Shown: positions 50,499 through 58,948, counted from the first letter of the stretch. The stretch is DNA of 64,000 nucleotides from Phycisphaerae bacterium (GCA_041652575.1 JBAZHC010000001.1:124001-188000); one strand, 5' to 3'. A program made the numbers and translations. Notes: a model not told the origin generated them from the letters alone.

Positions 50499-51212
50499 CT
50501 ATTTCTTCCTTCCTATGAGGGCTAATGAACCTATAGATAACATTGCAATTGTTGCGGGTTCGGGAATTTCCGGGCCGTCACAAATCAGTTCGATGGCGAC
50601 GGCTCCTCCTACGATTTTCTTTTCGATAAAAGATGTCGAGCCGGGACTGCTGATAGCCATAAGATTGTTGTTCAGCACTATTTTCAGATTGGTCCAGTTG
50701 ATGTTTGTTATAGCCGCCTCGGCTGTCCAGCTTCCCATACCGGTTGATATCGGAGAGGCCGGCGTGCTTACAAAACTATTAGAGAGGATTGTAAAGGCGT
50801 CGAGATTTGTTGCGAACATTGTTCCGCTGACAGAAACTTTGCCGCTGGTAAGAATACCATAATCGCCGTATTCGGTAATTTGAATGCCGGTGATGGTATA
50901 ACCTTCGTGAGCGAGCAGTCCGAATTCGAGCCTGTCTGATTTTATGGCAGCGATGCCATTGAGGCTTTCGGCTCTGAAGTTTGACGGAGTGAATAGAAAA
51001 GTATTTCCGCCAACCAGAGTCGGACTGCCGAAAAGACCTCTGTCGCTTCCGCCGTTGTACCAGTCGAAGAAGCCGGCAGAACCATCCTTGTTTGTCCAGT
51101 AAATAAGAGCCTGTGCGGGGCATGTAATCAGGACAAGCTGAACAAGAATGGCCAGCAGCCATATTGCGGTCATCATCGAACTATTTGTTTTGTTTTTGCT
51201 ATTCTTTTTCAT
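50499..51212 (-). CDS. PEP-CTERM protein of the GLFG/EYGDYG family (member 4)
   Basis: 237 residues. Same motifs as member 1 (ITEYGDYGILTSGKVSVSGT, WTNLKIVLNNNLMAISSPGS, FIEKKIVGGAVAIELI), close enough to suggest recent duplication or conversion. Tag EIPEPATIAMLSIGSLALIGRKK. AAGGAG before the ATG. Confidence 0.87.
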   Translation of the reverse strand: MKKNSKNKTNSSMMTAIWLLAILVQLVLITCPAQALIYWTNKDGSAGFFDWYNGGSDRGLFGSPTLVGGNTFLFTPSNFRAESLNGIAAIKSDRLEFGLLAHEGYTITGIQITEYGDYGILTSGKVSVSGTMFATNLDAFTILSNSFVSTPASPISTGMGSWTAEAAITNINWTNLKIVLNNNLMAISSPGSTSFIEKKIVGGAVAIELICDGPEIPEPATIAMLSIGSLALIGRKK

Positions 51213-51271
51213 CGCTATTTCTCCTTCGGCCTGCTTCCTATGAAGGGGACCGAATTTATGATATACTCCTT

Positions 51272-51949
51272 TTAGTGTTTCTTCCTTCTGAGGAATGCCA
51301 TACCCGCGGCCAGAGCGGCTATTGTCGCAGGCTCAGGTATAATTGTTATAGCTACCGAATCTCCGAGGATTTTTTTCTGAATAAATGCAACTGAACCGGG
51401 GTCGCTTATTGTCAGAAGGTTGTTGTCGAGCGTTACCCTTAGATGTGTCCATCCGCTAAAAGAGACTGCTCCGTCAGCGGTCCATTCGCCTGTACCGGAA
51501 AAAATCGGCATTAGCGGATTGGTGATTAAATTGACAGATTCTGTTTCGAAGGTTACGAGATTATCCGCCTGCAGGATACTGTACGCATCAACAAATCCGG
51601 CATCGAGAATGCCGTAGTCGCCATATTCAGAAATTTGTATTTCGGTAATCAGCACATTGGCGTGTGCAATCAAATCAAAGCTAAGCGTATCCGAGGCGCT
51701 GCCTATCTCGCCATCTATGGATATGGCGATGAAATTCTCCGGCGTAAACAGGAATGTGTTTCCACTGACAAGAGTAGGATCGCCGAACAGGCCGAAATTG
51801 CTGCCTCCATTTTGCCAGTCAAAATAAGTGGCAGAACCGGTAGAGTTGCTCCAGGAGACAAATGCGTCTGCCTGATTTGTAAAAAGGAAACTTTGAATGC
51901 AAAATACTACAGTTACTAAAAGTACAAACCTGTAAATTAAATTCTTCAT
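51272..51949 (-). CDS. PEP-CTERM protein of the GLFG/EYGDYG family (member 5)
   Basis: 225 residues. FVSWSNSTGSATYFDWQNGG, SNFGLFGDPTLVSGNTFLF, ISEYGDYGILDAGFVDAYS, WTHLRVTLDNNLLTISDPGS, FIQKKILGDSVAITII, tag IPEPATIAALAAGMAFLRRKKH. AGGAG precedes the ATG. Middle of unit 4. Confidence 0.87.
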   Translation of the reverse strand: MKNLIYRFVLLVTVVFCIQSFLFTNQADAFVSWSNSTGSATYFDWQNGGSNFGLFGDPTLVSGNTFLFTPENFIAISIDGEIGSASDTLSFDLIAHANVLITEIQISEYGDYGILDAGFVDAYSILQADNLVTFETESVNLITNPLMPIFSGTGEWTADGAVSFSGWTHLRVTLDNNLLTISDPGSVAFIQKKILGDSVAITIIPEPATIAALAAGMAFLRRKKH

Positions 51950-52021
51950 GACTTCTTCTCCAATTCTTGATAAAAATTTTTCTCAAATCCTTAAATTACA
52001 TCGCGCTTCCGTGGGTCAAAT

Positions 52022-52756
52022 CTATGTTACAAATCTGCGGATAGTTTTTTTACGAATGAAAGCCATACTTCCCAGCGTAAGCAAAACCAAAGTTGCCGGC
52101 TCGGGGACGATGATTTCTATGTCGATACCTCCGCCGACGATTTTTTTCTGAATAAAAGCAGTTGACCCCGGCAGACTGAACGCCAAAAGATTGTTGTCGA
52201 GCACTACCTGCAGACGAGTCCAGCCTATATCGTCGACGACAACCTGGCCGGTCCATGTACCCTGACCGCCATCGATTGGCGAAATAGGCGATGTTGTAAG
52301 CGCATCGTAATGGACACCGAATGCATTAAGATTTGTCAGAAACAAAGTGCCTGTGGCAGATACGCTGCCCTCGGTCAGGATGCCGTAATCGCCGTATTCG
52401 GTAATCCGAATGCCTTTGATTTGTTTGCCGGTATGAGCGATTATTTCGAACTGAACCCTGTCCGAGACGATATCACCCACGCCATTGACACTTTCTGCTC
52501 TGAAATTAGACGGGAAAAAGACAAATGTGCTTCCGCCGACAAGAGTCGGATCTCCGAAGAGACCATTGTCGCTTCCTCCGTTTACCCAGTCAAATTCGTT
52601 TGCCGTGCCGTTCTGATTCTGCCAGAAGATAACAGCCTGCGCATCGCCCAAATCAAATGCGGACTGTAATGGCGGAATAAGAAAAAGCAGTAACAGAAGA
52701 ACGAATAGACGGAGGTGGAAACGGGGAATGTCTGTAAAACTTCTTCTCACATACAT
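52022..52756 (-). CDS. PEP-CTERM protein of the GLFG/EYGDYG family (member 6), first gene of its unit
   Basis: 244 residues with a long basic N-terminus before the signal helix (RLFVLLLLLFLIPPLQSAF), like member 3. VIFWQNQNGTANEFDWVNGG, SDNGLFGDPTLVGGSTFVFF, ITEYGDYGILTEGSVSATGT, WTRLQVVLDNNLLAFSLPGS, FIQKKIVGGGIDIEII; tag VPEPATLVLLTLGSMAFIRKK and a short extra end. Preceded by a consensus promoter and a 390-base leader. Confidence 0.87.
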   Translation of the reverse strand: MYVRRSFTDIPRFHLRLFVLLLLLFLIPPLQSAFDLGDAQAVIFWQNQNGTANEFDWVNGGSDNGLFGDPTLVGGSTFVFFPSNFRAESVNGVGDIVSDRVQFEIIAHTGKQIKGIRITEYGDYGILTEGSVSATGTLFLTNLNAFGVHYDALTTSPISPIDGGQGTWTGQVVVDDIGWTRLQVVLDNNLLAFSLPGSTAFIQKKIVGGGIDIEIIVPEPATLVLLTLGSMAFIRKKTIRRFVT

Positions 52757-53006
52757 TATGACACCTCTTCTCTCTTTTCATAAAACTTCTTCTAAAAACT
52801 TCTTCTCAACTTTTCCTAACAACTTGCTTTCTCTGCTTCCCTGCCTCTTCCTTCTATCTGCTGCTCATACTCCCAAACAAGAATCAAAAATGTGCGCAGA
52901 CCGGCTCCGATGTAAGTCAAGTAATTCAGTCGGATAAAACCAGACGAAAATCAGATAAACCGATTGCCAAACAGCACAAGGTTCAAAAAAATCGCAAAAT
53001 AAATGC

Positions 53007-53030
53007 GAAAACCCTGCTGTTTTCTCCTTT
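53007..53030 (-). promoter_or_regulatory. Shared leader hairpin motif, copy 2
   Basis: Minus strand AAAGGAGAAAACAGCAGGGT then TTTC: GAAAAC/GTTTTC pairing around AGCAGG, preceded by AAAGGAG. Confidence 0.45.
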
Positions 53031-53154
53031 AAGTGGTTACAAGCGGAAAAATGCGCAGAAAAAACCACTATCCCTAAAACGCGGTTTTCTCAATCCTGCC
53101 AATACGTGCTTTCTCGTGCTCCCGTTTTCTTCTCCAACCCCTATTCTGTCGCAA

Positions 53155-53183
53155 ATTATATCAAAAGAAATAGCGTCTGTCAA
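53155..53183 (-). promoter_or_regulatory. Consensus sigma-70 promoter of PEP-CTERM unit 4
   Basis: Minus strand TTGACA (53178-53183), 17-base spacer, TGATATAAT with TATAAT at 53155-53160: both hexamers match the consensus exactly. The start would be near 53148, leaving a leader of about 390 bases. Confidence 0.75.
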
Positions 53184-53257
53184 GAAAAAAATAAACAAAT
53201 CGGGGAAGGGCCCGGCCGGGGGAAATGTCTGCGGTATCTGTTTTGGCGATAGGACCT

Positions 53258-53296
53258 AAAAAAAAGAGCCTTTTGAGTGAAATACTCACAAGGCTC
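53258..53296 (-). terminator. Terminator after the 54015 PEP-CTERM gene
   Basis: GAGCCTTTTGAGT-gaaat-ACTCACAAGGCTC stem with an eight-T run on the minus strand. Confidence 0.85.
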
Positions 53297-53331
53297 ATGC
53301 CGGAAAAGAACAAAATTTTTCGTTATACTTT

Positions 53332-54015
53332 TTAAGCAGCCGCCGGTTTTTTGCGGAAATCGCGGAATATAAATATTGCTCCGATAGTTAATGTAATTAC
53401 GGTAGCAGGTTCTGGAATCGGAGTTATCTGAAAGGCTATCGCGTTGCCTAAAACTTTCTTTTCTATAAAGGAACTCGAACCATCGCCGCTCATCGCGAGC
53501 AAATTGTCTTCAAACGTGATTTTTATACGGGTCCAGTCTATCTGGCCGATACCGAGTTGGGCCTGTCCCTGCCATGCGCCCTGGCCGCTGATTGCAGGCA
53601 TCGAAGGAGTGGCTGTAATAGTGCCGAATAAACTGTTGGCTGTATCCATATTTTCGACAGTCAATCCGCCCGATACCTGAACCTGGCCATCACCTAAAAT
53701 TCCGTAATCGCCATATTCTATAACAGAGATATTTTGAAAACTGAAACCCTCATGTGCTATAAGCTCAAATTCAAGACGGTCGGAAACCGAATCGGAAACG
53801 CCATTGACACTTTCCGCCCTGAAATTTGAAGGGAAAAATACAAAAGTATTGTCGCCTACGAAAATCGGGTCGCCAAAAAGGCCGTATAGACTTTGTCCGT
53901 TTTGCCAGTCGAAATAGCCGCCGCTGCCGCTTGAATTAGTCCAGAAGATATTTGCCTGTGTTGCCGAAAATGCGAGTAGAATAATCCCTGTGGCAAGAAT
54001 GGTTGCTTTTTTCAT
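53332..54015 (-). CDS. PEP-CTERM protein of the GLFG/EYGDYG family (member 7)
   Basis: 227 residues from the ATG at 54015, with GGGGGG upstream; a longer frame to 54057 lacks a site. IFWTNSSGSGGYFDWQNGQ, SLYGLFGDPIFVGDNTFVFF, VIEYGDYGILGDGQVQVSGG, DWTRIKITFEDNLLAMSGDG, FIEKKVLGNAIAFQI, tag PIPEPATVITLTIGAIFIFR then DFRKKPAAA. It is a single-gene unit with two leader stem-loops. Confidence 0.87.
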   Translation of the reverse strand: MKKATILATGIILLAFSATQANIFWTNSSGSGGYFDWQNGQSLYGLFGDPIFVGDNTFVFFPSNFRAESVNGVSDSVSDRLEFELIAHEGFSFQNISVIEYGDYGILGDGQVQVSGGLTVENMDTANSLFGTITATPSMPAISGQGAWQGQAQLGIGQIDWTRIKITFEDNLLAMSGDGSSSFIEKKVLGNAIAFQITPIPEPATVITLTIGAIFIFRDFRKKPAAA

Positions 54016-54437
54016 TAAAACCCCCCATGAGTATAGTTTCCCTTGTTTGCCGCCCAAGGCGACAACACCCCATAAATAAACCTTAGGCTATAAGCCCGCT
54101 TCGCCGGACTTATAGCGATATGACACTTTCAGCCGTCCCGGCATTAAGTTGCGGGCATAAACCCGTAGCTTAATGCCAAGTACCAGTATCCACCGAAATT
54201 ATAGTGAAACCACTTTGCTTCGGCGGATTTCGCTGAAAAGCGTAAAATCTCTTTGGCCGTAAGACCAGAGAGCTTTACATTCTATAAAAATATAATAAAT
54301 AAATCGGCCGATGCCAAAAAAATGGTTTTTTTATTGCGCAAAAAAAAGAGTCCCGATTTTTCGGGACTCTATATCTAAAAAACATCTTCTCAGACTCCAA
54401 TAGGCTCAATTGAGCCTAAATTCCTGAATAAAGAGGA
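54016..54437. other. Leader of the 54015 gene with two strong stem-loops
   Basis: GGCATTAAG/CTTAATGCC (54140-54148 with 54169-54177) enclosing GCGGGC/GCCCG-type pairs, and GCTATAAG/CTTATAGC (54087-54094 with 54109-54116) around a CCGCTTCGCCGG-like loop. TATAAT on the minus strand lies at 54198-54203 without a good -35. Right of it is the terminator of the 55067 gene. Confidence 0.55.
54340..54370 (-). terminator. Terminator after the 55067 PEP-CTERM gene
   Basis: AGAGTCCCGA-tttt-TCGGGACTCT with an eight-T run on the minus strand. Confidence 0.9.
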
Positions 54438-55067
54438 TTATTTTCTACTTTTTCTTTTCAAAAGAGCAAAGGCACCAACTGTAAATAATGTAATTGTTGC
54501 CGGCTCCGGGATCGAAGCTGCCGCGGTCTCTGGAACGATGGGAGGTTCCAAACCGTATTCCGTAGAGATATTGAGAGAACCTGCAACCGGTGCTGAATCG
54601 GAGGTGAATACCAGAAATGCGGAATGTGCATTGGCGATGAAAAGACCGTTTGTGAATTCCCATATAAAAGAACCGCCGTAATTGTCCGGGACCAGGCCGC
54701 CGTTTCCATCGTCTGTATAGCCGATATAATCTGTAGCGGTTGGGTCGCCGTCAAGAAGGCTGAACGTTGCTATCGGGTTCAGATCAGTGCCGAGATTTAT
54801 TACCTGATAAGCGTAAATGTATTGGCCGTTGCCGGGATTGGCAAATCCGTCGATTTGGCCGTCCATTGTATCGTGATAACTGTTTGAGTCGGTGTTGTAA
54901 ACGGCGTATTCAACATACGCATATACATCGTTTTGATTGTAATAACGAGAACCCTGCCATGTTGAACTTTCTGGCAGGTAGTATCCGGCATGGGCTATCG
55001 TCTGCAGCAGCAGCACAGCTCCAAACAATCCAGCCAATTTAAGTCTTTTAGTATTGTTCTTTCTCAT
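54438..55067 (-). CDS. PEP-CTERM protein, unclassified body
   Basis: 209 residues: signal peptide (LAGLFGAVLLLQTIAHA), Tyr/Asn-rich body (GSRYYNQNDVYAYVEYAVYN, YIYAYQVINLGTDLNPIATF, SFIWEFTNGLFIANAHSAFL), then SIPEPATITLFTVGAFALLKRKSRK. The middle resembles choice-of-anchor surface proteins that report Tyr-Gln strand pairs, but I cannot name a family. Last gene of the 56498 unit. Confidence 0.83.
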   Translation of the reverse strand: MRKNNTKRLKLAGLFGAVLLLQTIAHAGYYLPESSTWQGSRYYNQNDVYAYVEYAVYNTDSNSYHDTMDGQIDGFANPGNGQYIYAYQVINLGTDLNPIATFSLLDGDPTATDYIGYTDDGNGGLVPDNYGGSFIWEFTNGLFIANAHSAFLVFTSDSAPVAGSLNISTEYGLEPPIVPETAAASIPEPATITLFTVGAFALLKRKSRK

Positions 55068-55091
55068 TATTACTTTCCTTTCAATAATAAA

Positions 55092-55685
55092 CTATTCTGT
55101 ATTGTTTTTTCTGTTTATGAACAAAAGGGATGCGCCCATGCCCAAAAGCAGCATGGTTGCAGGTTCCGGGATTTCTTCGGGCACTGGCGAAGGCTGGTTT
55201 TCCGGCACCGGCGGGGCCATGTTTTCAGGCTCGTCCGGAGGAATGTATGGCAGCGTATTATTCGGAGGATTATATCTTCTTGAGCCGCCGCCGGTATATT
55301 CTCCACCTCTGATAGATATACGGTTTGGATACAAAGCCGGCGGGCCTACGCTAATCTGCGGACCGGCGGAAGAATCCATCGCTGCGTATTTATCTTGTTC
55401 GAAAACGGCTATGATGATTTTTGGGCCGTTAACATTTAGTTTGGTTCTTCCGACAGTCGAGTCCTGTACGTCGCCAAGCCAGTAAACGAATTTCCAGCCG
55501 GTATTGGGAACGGTTGTCAGTGTAACAGTTTCATTGATTTCAAATGTGTGTACGCCAATGCCCGGGGTAATAACACCGGCACCGGCGGGACTTTCCTGCA
55601 TAAGTACAGCGTAATCACCTTCGGCAAAAGCAGTGTTAAAAAAACTCACAATAAAACAGAGGATAAGGCCTCTATAAACTAACAT
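55092..55685 (-). CDS. PEP-CTERM protein with InlB-type B-repeat domain
   Basis: 197 residues from the ATG at 55685 (AAGGTGG upstream). After the signal peptide, residues about 30-95 (SPAGAGVITPGIGVHTFEIN, VTLTTVPNTGWKFVYWLGDV) are a divergent InlB B-repeat, then a Pro-rich linker (PPDEPENMAPPVPENQPSPV) and the tag EIPEPATMLLLGMGASLLFI. The Pro-rich stretch before the tag likely spans the cell wall. Middle of the 56498 unit. Confidence 0.82.
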   Translation of the reverse strand: MLVYRGLILCFIVSFFNTAFAEGDYAVLMQESPAGAGVITPGIGVHTFEINETVTLTTVPNTGWKFVYWLGDVQDSTVGRTKLNVNGPKIIIAVFEQDKYAAMDSSAGPQISVGPPALYPNRISIRGGEYTGGGSRRYNPPNNTLPYIPPDEPENMAPPVPENQPSPVPEEIPEPATMLLLGMGASLLFINRKNNTE

Positions 55686-55811
55686 TTGTCCACCTTGTTC
55701 GATGCTGCGAAGGGGCCGCTTCATCGACTCCGAAAAGAAGTTATTCTATTATTTAAAATATCCTGTTTTGAATAACTTCTTCTTTAGACCTCATCCAATC
55801 GAAGCAAATAA

Positions 55812-56498
55812 TTATTTGCTGTTTTTTCTTTTTATGAAAAATACTGAGCCGATCGTTAAAAGAAAGATTGTGGCAGGCTCAGGAACAGGAGTGTAGATAT
55901 AACTAACGCATGCACTGTCTATACTCGCCTTAGTTGCCTGGGCAGCAATGGTATTGCCTCCATCGTAACTTAGAGATATTAGAGTGAGCGTGTCCGCATC
56001 CAGTGTAATTATGCCGGACCCGGTGAATGCCGCAAGTATATTAGCAGCGGTATATTGTTTGGTTGCTAAAAAGTAAATATCTTCAAAAGTTCCTTTCACG
56101 CTATTGCCCGGAGCAAGATTCGTGAAGAAAAAGTCATCACTGGATATATCGATTTGCGGAGCGCCAAGAGAGAGTGTGGGAAACTCGACAGTGGGATACC
56201 CGACATATATCCGCAAACGGGTGTGGGCATCGCCGCTTGACGAGGTACCGCCATTGTTGGTAACGGTGATTTCTGTGTTCATAAAACCATTAAGGCGGAA
56301 TATTACCTTGGTTAATTCTCCCAGTGAGGAGTCAAACTTCTGGAACGCTAACGATGTAGCGTCAGGAGTCGCAGGCCAGTCAGTCGTTGTAAGCGGAATT
56401 GGCGTAGTAAAGAAAGGCCCTATGGTGTCAGCAAAAGCCGGTAAAGCGGCTAACGATACTGCCAAGGCGCAAATGGTTAAAAATCTTTTCGCGGTCAT
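55812..56498 (-). CDS. PEP-CTERM protein, choice-of-anchor E type (copy 1)
   Basis: 228 residues: signal peptide (LTICALAVSLAALPAFA), DTIGPFFTTPIPLTTTDWPA, FDSSLGELTKVIFRLNGFMN, ITVTNNGGTSSSGDAHTRLR, SLGAPQIDISSDDFFFTNLA, tag PVPEPATIFLLTIGSVFFIKRK. It is about 80% alike by eye to the 57562 gene. First gene of the three-gene unit; GAGG precedes the ATG. Confidence 0.88.
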   Translation of the reverse strand: MTAKRFLTICALAVSLAALPAFADTIGPFFTTPIPLTTTDWPATPDATSLAFQKFDSSLGELTKVIFRLNGFMNTEITVTNNGGTSSSGDAHTRLRIYVGYPTVEFPTLSLGAPQIDISSDDFFFTNLAPGNSVKGTFEDIYFLATKQYTAANILAAFTGSGIITLDADTLTLISLSYDGGNTIAAQATKASIDSACVSYIYTPVPEPATIFLLTIGSVFFIKRKNSK

Positions 56499-56674
56499 AT
56501 AAGACCTCGCTTTCTAAAAAGAGGTTTTTTAATTGCTTTAAACTCGCTTTAAAAAACGCGCGCAAACTCAAATGTTGCATAACTCTTCTCCAGATAAAAA
56601 GCGTCAGATATGCCTCCAATGAGAACCGCAAAATAATGCAGGAACCCAAAAGCTCAAATCAGATACTGAATTTC

Positions 56675-56694
56675 AAACCGGTGTTTTCGCCTTT
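56675..56694 (-). promoter_or_regulatory. Shared leader hairpin motif, copy 3
   Basis: Minus strand AAAGGCGAAAACACCGGTTT: AAAC/GTTT pairing around ACCG, preceded by AAAGGCG. Confidence 0.45.
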
Positions 56695-56733
56695 GCCCTG
56701 TGTAACTCTTCGCCTGCCCCAATTCAACTGCGG

Positions 56734-56761
56734 ATTATACCACAAAAAAAAGAAAATGCAA
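56734..56761 (-). promoter_or_regulatory. Promoter of the 56498 PEP-CTERM unit
   Basis: Minus strand TTGCAT (56756-56761), 16-base spacer, TATAAT (56734-56739) preceded by TGG; GGGGCAGGCGAAG follows. Confidence 0.6.
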
Positions 56762-56801
56762 GAGAAAAATCTGTTTTTATTGATTTTCTGAAAATTTGCG
56801 C

Positions 56802-56835
56802 AAAAAAAGAGCCCCGATTTGTCGGGACTCTTTTT
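56802..56835. terminator. Bidirectional terminator after the 57562 PEP-CTERM gene
   Basis: AAAAAGAGCCCCGA-tttg-TCGGGACTCTTTTT; A- and T-runs flank the stem, so it works both ways. Confidence 0.9.
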
Positions 56836-56878
56836 ATTATATGGTTAAAACCCTTCTACAGAATAGTCTTTAGAAAGA

Positions 56879-57562
56879 TTATTTACTGTTTTTCCTCTTT
56901 ATAGAGGCCAAAGCACCGATTGTGAGCAATGCAATTGTAGCAGGCTCAGGAACCGGAGTATAGATATAAGTAACGCATCCTTCTTCCAGACTAGCTTCGG
57001 TTATTTGAGTAGCAATGGTATTGCCGCCACTGTAGCTGACAACTGTTTGAGTGAGAGTATCCGCATCCAGCGTAATTGTGCCGGCCCCGGTGAATGCCGC
57101 GAGTATATTGGCGGCGGTATACTGTTTGGAAGCTGAAAAGTAAATATCATCAAAACTTTCTGACACGCTGCCGCCCGGAGCAAGATTGGTGAACACGAAG
57201 TCATCACTGGATATATCGATTTGCGGAGCGCCAAGAGAGAGCGTGGGAGACTCTACAGTAGGATATCCAATATATAACCTCAAACGGGTGTGGGCATCGC
57301 CTGTTGACGAAGTGCCGCCGTTGTTGGTAACTGTGATATCTGTGTTCATAAAACCGCTAAGGTTAAATATTACCTTGGTTAATGTTCCCAGCGAAGAGTC
57401 AAACTGCTGGAATGTTAACGAAGTAGCGTCAGGAGTTCCAGGCCAATCGGTTGTTGTAAGTGGAATTGCCGTGGTGAAAAATGGGCCTATGGTGTCAGCA
57501 AGAGCCGGCATAGCAGTTAAAAGTACCCCTAAAACACATACAAATAGTCCTCGTTTCAACAT
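56879..57562 (-). CDS. PEP-CTERM protein, choice-of-anchor E type (copy 2)
   Basis: 227 residues, paralog of the 56498 gene (DTIGPFFTTAIPLTTTDWPG, FDSSLGTLTKVIFNLSGFMN, SLGAPQIDISSDDFVFTNLA). Tag PVPEPATIALLTIGALASIKRK. Single-gene unit with a good promoter at 57744-57772 and a terminator at 56802-56835. It is the first PEP-CTERM gene of the array when read from the right. Confidence 0.88.
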   Translation of the reverse strand: MLKRGLFVCVLGVLLTAMPALADTIGPFFTTAIPLTTTDWPGTPDATSLTFQQFDSSLGTLTKVIFNLSGFMNTDITVTNNGGTSSTGDAHTRLRLYIGYPTVESPTLSLGAPQIDISSDDFVFTNLAPGGSVSESFDDIYFSASKQYTAANILAAFTGAGTITLDADTLTQTVVSYSGGNTIATQITEASLEEGCVTYIYTPVPEPATIALLTIGALASIKRKNSK

Positions 57563-57743
57563 AATCTTACCCCTTTCTAAAATATTGGTTACTTATCTTA
57601 AATGCCCCCCGGGCAGATAAACTCGTTTTAAAGCTATAGATTCGGGTAGATACTAAAAAATCCCATAAAGCAAAAGATTCACTTGAAAGCACAAAGTCGA
57701 TTTATCAGTTGAAGATGTTTTTCGCTACCCCAATTCTTAGAGG

Positions 57744-57772
57744 ATTATATCAAAATAAAATGGAAAATGCAA
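57744..57772 (-). promoter_or_regulatory. Promoter of the 57562 PEP-CTERM gene
   Basis: Minus strand TTGCAT (57767-57772), 17-base spacer, TGATATAAT with TATAAT at 57744-57749; GGGGTAGCGAAAA follows about 11 bases downstream. Confidence 0.65.
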
Positions 57773-57804
57773 GAGTAGGAAGCATTTTACCTGAGTTTTT
57801 TTAC

Positions 57805-57836
57805 AAAAAAGCCGACTGCGATTTGCCGTCGGCTTT
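57805..57836 (-). terminator. Terminator after the YeeE/YedE pair
   Basis: AAAGCCGAC...GTCGGCTTT stem with a T-run on the minus strand. Confidence 0.85.
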
Positions 57837-57861
57837 ATTATCGAACCTTTGCGAAATTATT

Positions 57862-58398
57862 TTAATTACATTTTTTGCATTTGCAGCTTGTTTTAAAGAG
57901 AATCGCAAGACCCGCAACAGATATTACCAGCGTGTAAACGCTGCGAGGGATGTGTGTAATTTCCGGAAGTGTTACTTTGCCGTAACTGGCGATTTTATCA
58001 AGCGGAACGACAATAGCCGGGTAGATAAGGATAAAAAAGAAAGCTCCCGCGAACATACCAACGACAGAGACAAGGGCGTCAATTCTTCCGGAAGCTGCAC
58101 AGGCAAGGCCAGTGCCGGGGCAATAGCCTGTCATTCCGAAACCAATGCCGAGAATTGCTCCGCCAATAAGCACCGACACAACCGCTGCCGGTTTTACACT
58201 GTAATGTGCGATGCCGGCCATATCGAGGAACCATGTGCCGAGCATACCGACTATAACGAATAAAGCGATAGTCCGCATAGCGTGAAAATCTTTCAATCTC
58301 AATGTGCCGACGATTTTATCCGGTTGTGCCAGGCCGCCCATATATAAGGCCGCTCCGAAAAGCAGTCCTGCTCCAAAACCTGTTAAGTTAGTATCCAT
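57862..58398 (-). CDS. YeeE/YedE-family membrane protein (second half)
   Basis: 178 residues, five membrane helices. MTGYCPGTGLACAASGRIDA carries the conserved Cys of YeeE/YedE sulfur-compound transporters (thiosulfate uptake in TsuA). Here the transporter is split in two genes. After the last helix comes a Cys-rich TSCKCKKCN tail. RBS AAAAGGAG before the ATG. Transported ion inferred. Confidence 0.85.
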   Translation of the reverse strand: MDTNLTGFGAGLLFGAALYMGGLAQPDKIVGTLRLKDFHAMRTIALFVIVGMLGTWFLDMAGIAHYSVKPAAVVSVLIGGAILGIGFGMTGYCPGTGLACAASGRIDALVSVVGMFAGAFFFILIYPAIVVPLDKIASYGKVTLPEITHIPRSVYTLVISVAGLAILFKTSCKCKKCN

Positions 58399-58411
58399 AT
58401 TTCAACTCCTT

Positions 58412-58948
58412 TTATTTTTCGATATCGGGACATTTGGGGTAAAATATTTTTGCCGTTATCATTCCAAAGGCAAAGAGCGTGATAGAGAATGGCACGGCCG
58501 CAAGGGAAAGCTGTGCCCATCCGCTTGCGAATTGGCCGCTTGTGCAGCCACCGGCGAATCTGGCACCGAGCAGGACTAAAAAGCCGCCGATAAATGCGGT
58601 TGTCATTCTTTTAGTAACGTTCGAGCCGTAATTCGCCTGCCACCAGATTGTCGTCTTTTTCAGTTTCCATTTTTTCATTCCCAAAGCGGCGATAACAGCT
58701 CCGGCGACAATTCCGACATCGAGCCAAAAGCCGTAACCTAACTTTTGATATTTTTCAGAGCTGATAAGACCGTGGTTTTGTGTGTACTGCGGCGCGGCAG
58801 ATTTAATAATTTTTGCGTCGACGATGACAAACTGTGTCGATACGCCAAGCGGCTCGGCAAGGCCGACAGCCAGAATCTGCACCAGACCCAGCACAAGCCC
58901 GGCAAGCCACCACGGCAAAGGGGATTTTTTTACAGTTAAATCGTCCAT
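58412..58948 (-). CDS. YeeE/YedE-family membrane protein (first half)
   Basis: 178 residues, four to five helices, with FVLLGARFAGGCTSGQFASG-like segment GGCTSGQFASGWAQLSLAA carrying the pore Cys. It pairs with the downstream gene after 13 bases, together equal to one full-length YedE-type protein. GAAAGGAG before the ATG. Confidence 0.85.
   Translation of the reverse strand: MDDLTVKKSPLPWWLAGLVLGLVQILAVGLAEPLGVSTQFVIVDAKIIKSAAPQYTQNHGLISSEKYQKLGYGFWLDVGIVAGAVIAALGMKKWKLKKTTIWWQANYGSNVTKRMTTAFIGGFLVLLGARFAGGCTSGQFASGWAQLSLAAVPFSITLFAFGMITAKIFYPKCPDIEK

Larger units (their letters stand above)
52757..53331. other. Long leader of PEP-CTERM unit 4 and terminator of unit 5
   Basis: Right to left: terminator of the 54015 gene (53258-53296), promoter (53155-53183), then about 390 bases containing AACCGCGTTTT..., a GTGGTTTTTTC/TAACCAC pair, the hairpin motif (53007-53030) and purine-rich GAAGAAG runs before the 52756 start. 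No gene was found. Confidence 0.6.
56499..56878. other. Leader of the 56498 unit and terminator of the 57562 gene
   Basis: Holds the terminator (56802-56835), a promoter (56734-56761), the hairpin motif (56675-56694) and a GAGGTCTT/AAAGAGG-type stem before the start (AAAAACCTCTTTTTAG...GCGAGGTC). No gene. Confidence 0.6.

Noticed and set aside
41088..57562. Exosortase or polysaccharide genes inside the PEP-CTERM array
   Set aside because: None of the frames in the block shows the exosortase transmembrane pattern; all are PEP-CTERM proteins or shadows.
42520..57744. c-di-GMP riboswitches in PEP-CTERM leaders
   Set aside because: I looked for the GEMM-type consensus core in the leaders and did not see it.
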